A stretch of DNA of 64,000 bases from JBJMHZ01 sp045807125 (GCA_045807125.1 JBJMHZ010000021.1:1-64000), one strand, 5' to 3'. Positions 33,575 through 42,056 are shown, counted from the first letter of the stretch. Translations and numbers: made by a program. The notes: generated by a model not told the origin, from the letters alone.

Positions 33575-34318
33575 TTGCCGTCGCGCCGCACGGTCCGCGC
33601 GCTGCTCGTCGGCGTGCCGCTCGCGGTGGTCGCCGTCGCCGCGTCGCTCGCCGTCGTGATCGTCGCGCGGGCGCAGCACCAGCCGGGCAGCTACCGCTCC
33701 GACCAAGCCGACTACGGCCACGCACCGGCGTACTCGCTCACCGACCAGCTGGGCCGGACGACGCCGTCCACCGAGTTCGCCGGCAAGGTCCAGGTCGTGA
33801 GCTACCTGTTCCCGTACTGCCGGACGTACTGCCCCACGATCACGCACACCCTCGTGCAGCTCCAGCGCGACCTCGCCCAGGCCGGCCTTTTCGGCGGCAA
33901 GGTGCAGTTCGTCATCTTCAACGTCGACCCGGCCGGTGCGGGCCCGCGGGAGATGCGCGCGTTCCTCGAGCAGTACGGCGTCGACCCGGCCACGCCCGGC
34001 TGGCACTACCTCACCGGCGACCCGCAGCAGGTCCGCCGGGTGGTGCACGACGGCTACCACGTCTACTACAGCAAGGTGAGCCTGCGGCAGGAGGCGAAGG
34101 ACATCGCACGCGAGCGCGCGCAGGGCACCTACGTCGAGGTGCCCGAGCGGCCCAACGCGCTCGCCGACCACAAGCACGTCGGCTACGACGTCGTGCACAA
34201 CGACTACATCGAGGTCGTCGACCCGGACGGGCGCATCAGCTCGTACTTCGACGGCAACCAGGTGTCGGAGGCGCGGCTGCTGCAGACCGTGCGCGAGGCC
34301 ACCCTCGCCGGTGGCTGA
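33575..34318 (+). CDS. SCO1/SenC-family copper chaperone for cytochrome oxidase
   Basis: 247 residues, TTG start at 33575 after GAGAGGG. A transmembrane anchor (about 8-31) places a thioredoxin-fold domain outside. Copper site CRTYC (C82, C86) in YLFPYCRTYCPTITHTL; a histidine in the later HVGYDVVHND region is the likely third ligand. An extra insertion (QEAKDIARERAQGTYVEVPE) precedes it. Next gene is CtaG-like, also copper-oxidase assembly, 40 bp downstream. Confidence 0.9.
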   Translation: MPSRRTVRALLVGVPLAVVAVAASLAVVIVARAQHQPGSYRSDQADYGHAPAYSLTDQLGRTTPSTEFAGKVQVVSYLFPYCRTYCPTITHTLVQLQRDLAQAGLFGGKVQFVIFNVDPAGAGPREMRAFLEQYGVDPATPGWHYLTGDPQQVRRVVHDGYHVYYSKVSLRQEAKDIARERAQGTYVEVPERPNALADHKHVGYDVVHNDYIEVVDPDGRISSYFDGNQVSEARLLQTVREATLAGG

Positions 34319-34358
34319 CCGCGCGGCGACGCGAGCGGGCCCGACGTAGGCTGGGCGC

Positions 34359-35447
34359 GTGCTGCTGGCGGCCCTTCCGATGCACGGCGCCGGGATCGCG
34401 CGCGTCGCCGAGGAGGCGCTGCCGCCGCTCCAGGGGTCGCGCATCCTGACGGAGTGGGAGATCGACCCGCTGCTGCTCGCCGGCACGTGCCTCGTCGCGG
34501 CGCTCTACGTGGCCGGCGTGGCGCGGCTGCACCGTCGCGGGGTCGGCTGGCCCGTGGGCCGCAGCGTCGCGTTCCTCGCCGGGGGGCTCGGCACCTTTCT
34601 CATCGCGACGATGTCCTCGCTCGGCGCGTACGACGACACGCTGTTCAGCGTGCACATGGTGCAGCACATGGTGCTGGCGATGGTCTCGCCGGTGTTCCTC
34701 GCGCTCGGCGCTCCCGTCACGCTGGCCCTGCGAGCGACCGGGCCGCGGCTGCGGCACGCGCTGGTCGCCGCGCTGCATAGCCGGGTGGCCCTCTTCCTGA
34801 CCTGGCCGCCGATCGCCTGGGTGCACTTCGTCGCGCTGCCGTTCGTGCTGTACAACAGCCGCTGGTACGAGGCCACCTTGCGCAACGACATGCTGCACGA
34901 GTGGCTGCACGTGCAGTTCCTCGTCGCCGGCTGCCTGTTCCTCTGGCCGCTGCTGGGGCTCGATCCGATGCCGCGCCGGCTCAGCTACCCGGCCCGGATG
35001 CTCATGACGTTCCTCGTGCTGCCGTTCCACGCGATCCTCGGCCTGTCGATCATGATGCAGCGCACGGTGATCGCCCACGACTGGTACGCCGCGCTCGGCC
35101 GGACGTGGGGACCGTCGCTCGCCAGCGACCAGCAGTGGGGCGGCGGGCTGCTGTGGGCCTCCGGCGACCTGGTCGGGCTGCTGCTGTTCGGCACCATGTT
35201 CTTCCAGTGGCAGCGCGCGGAGGAGCGCCGGGCCCGGCGCGACGACCGGCGGCTGGCCCGCGAGCAGGCCGCCCCGTCCTGGCAGCGCGTGCCGGCCGAG
35301 CCGGTGGCGGCCGAGGCCGGTGCGGGCGCCGGCCGCGGCGAGCCGGATCTGCTGCGGCCCTGGTGGGAGGTCGACCCCGGGCCGCTCGCCGAGCGGATGC
35401 GCCGCCAGGGCTGGGGAACCGGGGAGCGGGAGCCGACCGGGGACTGA
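34359..35447 (+). CDS. Cytochrome c oxidase assembly membrane protein (caa3 CtaG family)
   Basis: 362 residues, GTG start at 34359. Eight or so hydrophobic segments with conserved histidines in HMVQHMVLAMVSPVFLALGA and DMLHEWLHVQFLVAGCLFLW, the PF09678-type pattern of copper handling for caa3/aa3 oxidase. A charged tail (about 285-362) with RRARRDDRRLAREQA extends into the cytosol. Co-directional with SCO1, forming a small oxidase-assembly pair. Ends 17 bp before the tRNA. Confidence 0.93.
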   Translation: MLLAALPMHGAGIARVAEEALPPLQGSRILTEWEIDPLLLAGTCLVAALYVAGVARLHRRGVGWPVGRSVAFLAGGLGTFLIATMSSLGAYDDTLFSVHMVQHMVLAMVSPVFLALGAPVTLALRATGPRLRHALVAALHSRVALFLTWPPIAWVHFVALPFVLYNSRWYEATLRNDMLHEWLHVQFLVAGCLFLWPLLGLDPMPRRLSYPARMLMTFLVLPFHAILGLSIMMQRTVIAHDWYAALGRTWGPSLASDQQWGGGLLWASGDLVGLLLFGTMFFQWQRAEERRARRDDRRLAREQAAPSWQRVPAEPVAAEAGAGAGRGEPDLLRPWWEVDPGPLAERMRRQGWGTGEREPTGD

Positions 35448-35463
35448 TTCCCAGCGCGGAGGG

Positions 35464-35535
35464 AGCCGGAGGCGGGGATTGAACCCGCGGCCTATCGCTT
35501 ACGAGGCGATTGCTCTGCCACTGAGCTACTCCGGC
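35464..35535 (-). tRNA. tRNA-Thr (anticodon CGU)
   Basis: Full cloverleaf on the minus strand: acceptor GCCGGAG/CTCCGGC, D arm GCTC...GAGC, anticodon arm ATCGC/GCGAT with loop CTCGTAA (anticodon CGT, reads ACG), variable AGGCC, T arm GCGGG/CCCGC with TTCAATC, discriminator T. CCA is not encoded. It is followed on the plus side by a recombinase fragment. Confidence 0.95.
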
Positions 35536-35622
35536 AGCACCCGGTCGCCGGGCACGCGACGAGTATGCCATGCCGTCTGCCGGCCGGACGTGGCCAGATC
35601 CGTTGCCAGCGGGGGCGCATGA

Positions 35623-36066
35623 CGCACCCCGACGCTGCGCACGATGCTGGTCTCGCCGCGGATCGCCGGGCTGCGCCAGCACCGGGGCCAGGTCGTCGGC
35701 ACGGCGGCATGGGAGCCGATCATCAGCGCGCAGGACTGCGACCGGATCGTCGCCAGGTTGGACCAGCAGGCCACGTCCGGCCGGCGCGCGCCGCGCCGCT
35801 ACCTGCTCACCGGGCTGCTGCGGTGCGGGCGGTGCGAGAACCGGCTCTACTCCTCCGCCAGGGAGACGACCCGCCGCTACGTCTGCTCTGCCGGCCCGGA
35901 CCACGGCGGCTGCGGCCGGCTCAGCGCCATCGCCGCGCCGGTCGAGGAGCTGATCGCCGAGGCCGTCCTGTACCGGCTCGACACCCCCGACCTGGCCGCC
36001 GCGCTCGCCGGGCGGGCGGCTGGCAACGCCGAGGCTGCCGCGCTGGCCGAGCATGCATGCCTCTAG
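35623..36066 (+). pseudogene. Fragment of a large serine recombinase
   Basis: The frame around ATG 35644 encodes TLRTMLVSPRIAGLRQHRGQ, then WEPIISAQDCDRIVARL, RRYLLTGLLRCGRCENRLYS and YVCSAGPDHGGCGRL: the recombinase domain plus zinc beta-ribbon of phage-type large serine integrases. The N-terminal resolvase catalytic domain is missing; a TGA sits four codons upstream of the homology (35620-35622). The protein stops after about 40 residues of what should be a long coiled-coil end (AEHACL). It cannot be active. Beside tRNA-Thr it marks an old integration whose body has been lost. Confidence 0.8.
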
Positions 36067-36161
36067 GACGGCCGCGCACCGGCCCGAATCGCCCATGATT
36101 GCCCGGCAGCCGGGTTAAGGTGTGGGCGACCGTCCGGGGGCGGCATCGGGAGGACCGGCAG

Positions 36162-38219
36162 GTGAGCGCAGCGGGCGGCGACGCGGACGGGCGCCGCGAG
36201 CTTCCTGCCGCGGCCGACCTGCTGCACTGGCTCCCCATGCTCGACGCCCTCTTCGCCGGCGCAACGGTCGGGCTCGGCCTGTTCGACACCGAGCTGCGCT
36301 ACGTACGGGTCAACGGCGTCCTGCGCGGCATCATCGGGCTGCCGGACGAGCGGCTGCTCGGCCACACGATCGCGGAGGCGCTGCCCGGCTTCGGCGACAC
36401 GGTCCTCCCGCACATGCGCCGCGCGTTCGAGACCGGCGAGCCGGTCACCGACCTCGAGCTGTGGGGGCGCACGCCGACGTACGCGCAGGGCCGGCTCTTC
36501 TCTTGCTCGTACTTCCGGCTGCACGGGGACGACGGCCGCCCGCTCGGCCTCGCCAGCGTGGTCATCGACATCACGAAGCGGCGCATGGCCGAGCAGGCCG
36601 TCGCCGCGGTGACCCAGCGCCTGACGCTGCTCTCGCGGGCCGGCCAGCTGCTCGGCTCGACCCTCGACAGCGACCAGACGCTCGCCACGCTGGCCGACCT
36701 GACCGTGCCGACGTTCGCCGACCACTGCATCGTCGACCTCGTGGAGCCGGGCGGCATGTTCCGCCGCATCGCGCTCGTGCACGCCGACACCGTGCCGCCC
36801 GGCGGCGAGGCCTGGCGCGGGCGGTCGGGACTGCTGAGCTACCCGGACGAGCACCCGGTGGCCGAGGTGGTGCGCACCCGCACCGGCGTGCTCGTGCCCG
36901 TGGTCGACGACGAGCGCCTCGCGCGCACCTCGCCGACACCCGACTCGGCCGCCTTCGGCCGTGCGGTCGGCCTGCGCAGCACGATCGTCGTACCGCTGCT
37001 GGCGCGCGGCACCGTGCTCGGCGCGTTGTCGTTCGCGACGTCGGTGAGCCGGCGCACGTACGACGAGCAGGACCTCGAGCTGGCGAGCGACATCGCGGCC
37101 CGCGCGGCTGCGGCCCTCGACAACGCCCAGCGCTACGAGCGGGAGCGCGAGGTCGCGCTCGCCCTCCAGCGCAGCCTGCTGCCCCAGCGGCTCGCCGAGA
37201 CCGGCGGGCTCGCCACCGAGTCGGCCTACCTGCCCGGCGCGAGCGAGGCCACGGTCGGCGGCGACTGGTTCGACGTCGTGCCGCTGGCCGGCGGGCGCAC
37301 CGGCTTCGTCATCGGCGACGTGATGGGCCGGGGCGTGCACGCGGCGGCGGTCATGGGACAGCTGCGGGCCGCGGTGCGCAGCTGCGCCGCGCTCGACCTC
37401 ACCCCGGCGGCGCTGCTGCACCACCTGGACGACCTGGTGCAGGCGCTCGACGCGGTGCAGATCGTCACCTGCGTCTACGGCGTGCACGACCCGGTCGGCA
37501 CCGTGACCCTCGCCAACGCCGGGCACCTGCCGCCGCTGCTGCTGCACGACGGCGAGTGCCGCCCGCTCGAGCTCGAGACCGGGCCGCCGCTCGGCGTCGG
37601 CATGCCGGACTACGTCGAGCACACCGTGGCCATCGCGCCGGGCGCGGCGCTCGTCCTCTACACCGACGGACTGGTCGAGCGCCGGCGCGCCGACATCGAG
37701 ACGGGCATCGCCCGGCTGTGCGCTGCACTGACCGACCTGCCGGACGGCGACCCGGTCTGCCAGGCGGCGCTGCGGGCGATGGGCAGCGACGACGGGCTGG
37801 AGGACGACGTGGCCGTCCTCGTCGTACGGCCGCGGGCGCTCGATGAGCCCGCAGCCGGCGTGGAGCTTCGGTTCGCCCTGGCGGTCAGTGCGCCGAGGGC
37901 GGCCCGCAAGGCAGCCGAGGAGACGCTGCGGCGGTGGCAGGTCGAGCCCACCACCAAGGTCGAGAACGCGCTGATCGTGGTGAGCGAGCTGGTCACCAAC
38001 GCCGTCCGCCACGCGCGGACCGACATCACCGTGCGGCTGCGGTGCAGCGACGGGCGCATCGTCGTCGAAGTGGGTGACCACGACAGCCGGCTGCCGCGCC
38101 TCGCCGGCGACACCGCCGACCGCGAGAGCGGCCGCGGGCTGCACATGGTCGCTGCGCTCGCGCACCGCTGGGGCGTGCGTCCCGCGCGCACCGGCAAGGT
38201 GGTCTGGGTCGAGATGTGA
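36162..38219 (+). CDS. PAS-GAF-SpoIIE phosphatase-HATPase regulator
   Basis: 685 residues, GTG 36162 after GGGAGGACC. Order: PAS domain (about 20-145; LFDTELRYVRVNGVLRGIIG), GAF (about 165-325; VPTFADHCIVDLVEPGG), PP2C-like SpoIIE phosphatase (about 340-560; LPGASEATVGGDWFDVVPLA, VIGDVMGRGVHAAAVMGQL, LYTDGLVERR) and C-terminal HATPase anti-sigma kinase domain (about 565-685; ALIVVSELVTNAVRHA, RGLHMVAALA). Such proteins both dephosphorylate a STAS protein and act as its kinase, tuning a sigma factor. Soluble. The STAS/ATPase pair at 53.3-54.1 kb is a possible client. Stop is 6 bp from the convergent zinc-ribbon gene. Confidence 0.93.
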   Translation: MSAAGGDADGRRELPAAADLLHWLPMLDALFAGATVGLGLFDTELRYVRVNGVLRGIIGLPDERLLGHTIAEALPGFGDTVLPHMRRAFETGEPVTDLELWGRTPTYAQGRLFSCSYFRLHGDDGRPLGLASVVIDITKRRMAEQAVAAVTQRLTLLSRAGQLLGSTLDSDQTLATLADLTVPTFADHCIVDLVEPGGMFRRIALVHADTVPPGGEAWRGRSGLLSYPDEHPVAEVVRTRTGVLVPVVDDERLARTSPTPDSAAFGRAVGLRSTIVVPLLARGTVLGALSFATSVSRRTYDEQDLELASDIAARAAAALDNAQRYEREREVALALQRSLLPQRLAETGGLATESAYLPGASEATVGGDWFDVVPLAGGRTGFVIGDVMGRGVHAAAVMGQLRAAVRSCAALDLTPAALLHHLDDLVQALDAVQIVTCVYGVHDPVGTVTLANAGHLPPLLLHDGECRPLELETGPPLGVGMPDYVEHTVAIAPGAALVLYTDGLVERRRADIETGIARLCAALTDLPDGDPVCQAALRAMGSDDGLEDDVAVLVVRPRALDEPAAGVELRFALAVSAPRAARKAAEETLRRWQVEPTTKVENALIVVSELVTNAVRHARTDITVRLRCSDGRIVVEVGDHDSRLPRLAGDTADRESGRGLHMVAALAHRWGVRPARTGKVVWVEM

Positions 38220-38225
38220 GCGGCG

Positions 38226-38411
38226 CTACCGCCCTGGCGCGACGCCGATGAACCGCAGCCCGAAGCTGCGCCGGCACGCCCCGCAGGCGTACGAACCGGG
38301 GTCGGCGTCGAGCGGCCGGAGGTCCTCCTCCGCGCAGTACGGGCAGTAGAACGGCACCGCGCGCTCGCCACCGCCGCCTGCCGCCGGGTGCGGGCCGGCG
38401 CCGGCACTCAC
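38226..38411 (-). CDS. Small zinc-ribbon protein of the sulfite-reductase operon
   Basis: 61 residues from GTG 38411, overlapping the sir stop (GTGA). Two Cys pairs CPYC and CGAC, 22 residues apart (C at about 21, 24, 44, 47), form a likely rubredoxin-like or zinc-ribbon knuckle: PFYCPYCAEEDLRPLDADPG then SYACGACRRSFGLRFIG. Tiny proteins in this position follow nirA/sir in other actinobacteria; the role may be metal binding or electron delivery to the reductase, but this is unproven. Confidence 0.75.
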   Translation of the reverse strand: MSAGAGPHPAAGGGGERAVPFYCPYCAEEDLRPLDADPGSYACGACRRSFGLRFIGVAPGR

Positions 38412-40057
38412 GTCAGCGACTGCGCTGAGGCGCGCCGCGCCCACGACGCGAACGACTCCTCGCCCGACCGCTCGTCGAGGTAGCGGCGGAGCAGCCGCTC
38501 CACGAAGTCGGGCAGCTCGGCGGCCGTCACCTTGAGCCCGCGCTGCTTGCGGCCGAAGCCCGGCTCGCTGCCGAGCGAGCCGCCGAGGTGCACCTGGAAG
38601 CCCTCCTGCCCGTCGACCACCGAGCCCTTGAGCCCGATGTCGGCGAGCTGGAAGCGGGCGCATGAGTTGGGGCAGCCGTTCAGGTTGATGGTGATCGGCT
38701 GGTCGAAGCCGGGCAGCCGCTGCTCGAGCTCGCGGTAGAGCGCCTCGGCCCGCGCCTTCGTCTCGACGATGGCCAGCTTGCAGTACTCGATGCCGGTGCA
38801 GGCCATGGTGCCCCTGCGGAACGAGCTGGGCCGCACCGACAGGTCGAGCGCGTCCAGCTCGGCCACCAGCGGCTCGACGTCGTCCTCCCGCACGTCGAGG
38901 ATGACGAGCTTCTGCTCGGTGGTCGTCCTGATGCGGCCCGCGCCGTAGCGGTCGGCCAGGTCGGCGACGGCCGTGAGCAGCGACCCGCTGACCCGCCCGG
39001 CGCGCGGGGCGGCACCCACGTACCACCGGCCGTCGTGCTGGCGGTGCGCACCGACGTGGTCGCGGGAGCCACCGGTCGGCGCCGCCGGTGCAGGGCCGTC
39101 GGGCAGCGCCCAGCCGAGCATCTCCTTCTCGAGCACCTCGCGGAACTTCTCCGGGCCCCAGTCGGCCACGAGGAACTTCAGGCGGGCCCGGTTGCGCAGC
39201 CGGCGGTAGCCGTACTCGCGAAACACCGCGGTCACGCCGGCCCACACCTCCGGCACGTTCACCGGCTCGACGAAGGCGCCGAGCCGCTGCGCGAGCATCG
39301 GGTTGGTCGACAGGCCACCGCCGACCCAGAGGTCGAAGCCGCGCGTGCCGGTCTCCGGGTGCTCGACGCCGATGAACGACACGTCGTTGATCTCGTGCAG
39401 CGTGCAGTGCTGCGCGCAACCGCTCATCGCCGTCTTGTACTTGCGCGGCAGGTTGGAGAACGCGGGATCGCCGACGTAGCGGTGCTCGGTCGCCAGCAAC
39501 GCCGGGGTTGCGTCGAGGACCTCGTCGGCCGCGATGCCGGCGAGCGGGCACCCCAGCATGTTCCGCGGCGTGTCGCCGCATGCCTCCGTGGTCGACAGCC
39601 CGACCGCCTCGAGTGCTTCCCAGATGGCGGGCACGTCCTCGATGCGGATCCAGTGCAGCTGCACGTTCTGCCGGTCGGTCACGTCGGCCGAGTCGCGCGC
39701 GTACCGGGCCGAGATCTCACCGATGGTGCGCAGCTGCCCGCTCGTCAGCCGGCCGCCGGGTATGCGCACCCGCATCATGAAGTGCTCGTCCTCGAGCTCG
39801 TGCGGCTCGAGGGTCGCGGTCTGGCCGCCGTCGATGCCCGGGCGCCGCTGGGTGTAGAGGCCCCACCAGCGAAAGCGCCCGCGCAGGTCGCTGGCGTCGA
39901 TGGAGGCGAAGCCGCGCTTGGCGTAGACGTCGATGATGCGGCGACGGACGGCGAGGCCGTCGTCGTCCTTCTTCATCTGCTCGGACGGGTTCAGCGGCTC
40001 GCGGTGGCCGAGGGCCCATTGCCCTTGGCCAGCTGCCCCTGCGGCACGACGTGGCAT
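38408..40057 (-). CDS. sir: Ferredoxin-dependent sulfite (or nitrite) reductase
   Basis: 549 residues; six-electron reduction of sulfite to sulfide with siroheme and a 4Fe-4S cluster. Two ferredoxin-like repeats precede the cluster ligands ACTGIEYCKLAIVE and NGCPNSCARFQLAD. The N-terminal WWGLYTQRRPGIDGG and CGDTPRNMLGCPLAG are family-typical, including the Tyr and Cys that are crosslinked in mycobacterial NirA. Sulfite rather than nitrite is favoured because cbiX and cysH are divergent neighbours. ATG 40057 with AAGGAG nine bases upstream. Preceded by its own leader peptide (40140-40223). Confidence 0.94.
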   Translation of the reverse strand: MPRRAAGAAGQGQWALGHREPLNPSEQMKKDDDGLAVRRRIIDVYAKRGFASIDASDLRGRFRWWGLYTQRRPGIDGGQTATLEPHELEDEHFMMRVRIPGGRLTSGQLRTIGEISARYARDSADVTDRQNVQLHWIRIEDVPAIWEALEAVGLSTTEACGDTPRNMLGCPLAGIAADEVLDATPALLATEHRYVGDPAFSNLPRKYKTAMSGCAQHCTLHEINDVSFIGVEHPETGTRGFDLWVGGGLSTNPMLAQRLGAFVEPVNVPEVWAGVTAVFREYGYRRLRNRARLKFLVADWGPEKFREVLEKEMLGWALPDGPAPAAPTGGSRDHVGAHRQHDGRWYVGAAPRAGRVSGSLLTAVADLADRYGAGRIRTTTEQKLVILDVREDDVEPLVAELDALDLSVRPSSFRRGTMACTGIEYCKLAIVETKARAEALYRELEQRLPGFDQPITINLNGCPNSCARFQLADIGLKGSVVDGQEGFQVHLGGSLGSEPGFGRKQRGLKVTAAELPDFVERLLRRYLDERSGEESFASWARRASAQSLT

Positions 40058-40105
40058 CCGGAACTGCTCCTTGCCTGTGCTGCCTGCGGTCCATTTGCCC
40101 GACCG

Positions 40106-40149
40106 GTCAGTGAACGGTCGGTGAATTGTCAGCGAAACGTCAGCGATTC
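40106..40149 (-). repeat. Four 11-bp direct repeats before sir
   Basis: On the plus strand: GTCAGTGAACG, GTCGGTGAATT, GTCAGCGAAAC, GTCAGCGATTC at 40106, 40117, 40128 and 40139. Read toward sir the consensus is NNTTCRCTGAC. They overlap the end of the sir leader peptide and fill half of its 83-nt gap to sir. Period equals one helical turn, so either an operator array or a repeated RNA element. Confidence 0.8.
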
Positions 40150-40223
40150 GCCGGACAGGCAGCGCTCGAGACGCGCAGCAGGTCGATGTGCAAGCGCGCG
40201 ACGAGAAGGGCTCCGAAGCTCAC
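40140..40223 (-). CDS. 27-residue leader peptide before sir
   Basis: GTG AGC at 40223 to TGA at 40140. The product is MSFGALLVARLHIDLLRVSS followed by AACPANR: the HIDLxRVxSxxC pattern of the actinobacterial putative leader peptide family found upstream of sulfur genes. One Cys near the C-terminus could make ribosome progress depend on Cys-tRNA. An AUG two codons upstream is out of frame and stops at once. Ends 83 nt before sir. Confidence 0.8.
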   Translation of the reverse strand: MSFGALLVARLHIDLLRVSSAACPANR

Positions 40224-40342
40224 CTCACCATGCTGCCTCGCAATGCGCGAACTCCCAAGAGCAGTGGCCGAGTTGTCTCAAAGGGTAAAAATGGTGACGA
40301 CATGGCTCGACGCGAGAGGCCCCTCCCATGCACAGTCGAAGC

Positions 40343-40426
40343 ATGACGGCCCTCCTGCTCGTCGCCCGCCTGCACATCGATCTGCAGCGCGTGGCGAGCA
40401 TGGCCTGTCCCACCTCTTTCGCCTGA
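40343..40426 (+). CDS. 27-residue leader peptide before cbiX-cysH
   Basis: ATG at 40343 to TGA at 40426. The product is MTALLLVARLHIDLQRVASM followed by ACPTSFA. It has the same length and same LLVARLHIDL core as the sir leader on the opposite strand, and the same single Cys. It ends 38 nt before cbiX. The two form a mirror pair, with 119 bp of promoter space between their starts. Confidence 0.82.
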   Translation: MTALLLVARLHIDLQRVASMACPTSFA

Positions 40427-40464
40427 CCGTACGTCGTCGTAGGTCGACAGGAGAGGTCCACCCC

Positions 40465-41355
40465 ATGAATGCCGCCATGGACGCGGCGGACGCCGTCGCG
40501 TCGTTCCCCGCGCTGGTGCTCGCGGGTCACGGCACCCGCGATCCGGCCGGGCAGGCCGTCATCGCCGAGCTCGTGGCCCGAGTGCGCGCCCTCGTCCCAG
40601 GCATCGACGTCGTCGCGGCGCACCTCGACCACCAGCGCCCCGGCATCGGGGAAGCGCTCGCGGCGCTCGTAGCGGGTGGCACGACGCGAGCGGCGGTCGT
40701 CCCGCTGCTGCTCTCCGCGGCCACTCACAGCAAGACCGACGTGGCGTCCGCCGTCGCGCGTGCGCGCGCCGAGCTACCGCGGCTCAGCGTCTCGTACGGG
40801 CGCCCGCTCGGCCCGCACCCCGCGCTGCTGAACGCGGTCGAGGACCGGCTCGCCGAAGCTGGCGTCGACCCCGACGACCCGGGCACCGCCGTGGTGCTCG
40901 CGTCCGCCGGTGCGAGCGATCCGGACGCGAATGGCGACATCGCGAAAACGGCGCGGCTGCTGTGGGAAGGGCACGACTGGGCCGCTGTCGAGCCGGCGTT
41001 CGCGTCGGCCACCAAGCCATCGGTGACCGAGGTGATCGGCCGGTTGCGCCGGCTGGGAATACCCCGCGTCGTCGTGGTGCCTTACTTCCTGGCGCCGGGT
41101 CGGCTCACGTCCCGGGTGATCGGCCAGGCGTACCATGCGGGAGGCGATATGGTCACGGCCGTCGTGGGAGCGCATCCCGCGGTTGCCTCACTGGTAGTCG
41201 ACCGCTACCGGGAAGCGCTCCGGAACGAGGTCCTCATGAACTGCGACACCTGCGTGCACAGGGCACCGCTGCGCGGTCGCCCCGTCGCCGTGGGCGCGCC
41301 GTTCGCGGCGCCGTCAGTGACGCCGTTCGTGACCGAGCGCGAGGCGGTCGGATGA
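40465..41355 (+). CDS. Sirohydrochlorin ferrochelatase-like protein (CbiX/SirB type)
   Basis: 296 residues, ATG 40465 after GAGAGG. Two CbiX half-domains: LVLAGHGTRDPAGQAVIAEL with catalytic His near the N-terminus and AAVVPLLLSAATHSKTDV, then the second half with VVVVPYFLAPGRLTSRVIG. It inserts iron into sirohydrochlorin to make siroheme for sir. The C-terminal extension contains NCDTCVHRAP, a CxxC as in some actinobacterial homologs, perhaps holding an iron-sulfur cluster or metal. Overlaps cysH by ATGA. Confidence 0.93.
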   Translation: MNAAMDAADAVASFPALVLAGHGTRDPAGQAVIAELVARVRALVPGIDVVAAHLDHQRPGIGEALAALVAGGTTRAAVVPLLLSAATHSKTDVASAVARARAELPRLSVSYGRPLGPHPALLNAVEDRLAEAGVDPDDPGTAVVLASAGASDPDANGDIAKTARLLWEGHDWAAVEPAFASATKPSVTEVIGRLRRLGIPRVVVVPYFLAPGRLTSRVIGQAYHAGGDMVTAVVGAHPAVASLVVDRYREALRNEVLMNCDTCVHRAPLRGRPVAVGAPFAAPSVTPFVTEREAVG

Positions 41356-42056
41356 GCGCCGAGCTCGACTGGCCAGCCGCGATGGCCGGCCTCGCGCGGC
41401 GTGCCGGGCAACGGCTCGAGGGTGCGCCTGCGCAGGACATCCTGGAGTGGGCGGTCGCCACGTTCGGCGACGGCCTGGTCGTCGCGACCAGCCTGCAGGA
41501 CGGCGTGCTCGTCCATCTCGCGTCGCAGGTCCGTCCCGGTATCGATGTCGTCTTCCTCGACACCGGCTACCACTTCGCCGAGACGCTCGGCATGCGCGAC
41601 GCCGTCGCCTCGATGCAGCCGGTGCGGCTGCTGAGCATCGAACCGGCGCTGACCCGCGAGGAGCAGGACGCCATCTACGGCCCGCGGCTGTACGAGCGCG
41701 ACCCCGACAAGTGCTGCATGCTCCGCAAGGTGCAGCCGCTGGCAAGGGCGCTCGAGCCGTACACGGCATGGGTCACCGGCGTCCGCCGCGTGGAGGCACC
41801 GACGCGGCGCCGGACCCGTCCGGTGGAGTGGGACGAGAAGCGCGGCATGGTGAAGGTCAACCCGATCGTCGACTGGACCGACGACGACGTCGAGGCCTAC
41901 ATCGACAAGCACGGGGTGCTCGTCAACCCGCTGCGCGAGGAGGGCTACCTCTCCATCGGTTGCGCGCCCTGCACCAGGCGGGTCGCGCCGGGCGAGCCGG
42001 CCCGTGCCGGCCGGTGGGCCGGCACCGGCAAGGTGGAGTGCGGGCTGCACGGCTGA
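41352..42056 (+). CDS. cysH: Adenylylsulfate reductase, thioredoxin-dependent (assimilatory CysH)
   Basis: 234 residues; reduces adenylylsulfate to sulfite. PP-loop variant VVATSLQDGVLVHLAS and LDTGYHFAETL; cluster cysteines C121-C122 (DKCCMLRK) and C204/C207 (IGCAPCTR) mark the 4Fe-4S APS-reductase class rather than PAPS reductase; the catalytic Cys is C230 in KVECGLHG. ATG 41352 overlaps the cbiX stop. ATP sulfurylase genes (cysD/cysN) that often follow are not here. Confidence 0.95.
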   Translation: MSAELDWPAAMAGLARRAGQRLEGAPAQDILEWAVATFGDGLVVATSLQDGVLVHLASQVRPGIDVVFLDTGYHFAETLGMRDAVASMQPVRLLSIEPALTREEQDAIYGPRLYERDPDKCCMLRKVQPLARALEPYTAWVTGVRRVEAPTRRRTRPVEWDEKRGMVKVNPIVDWTDDDVEAYIDKHGVLVNPLREEGYLSIGCAPCTRRVAPGEPARAGRWAGTGKVECGLHG

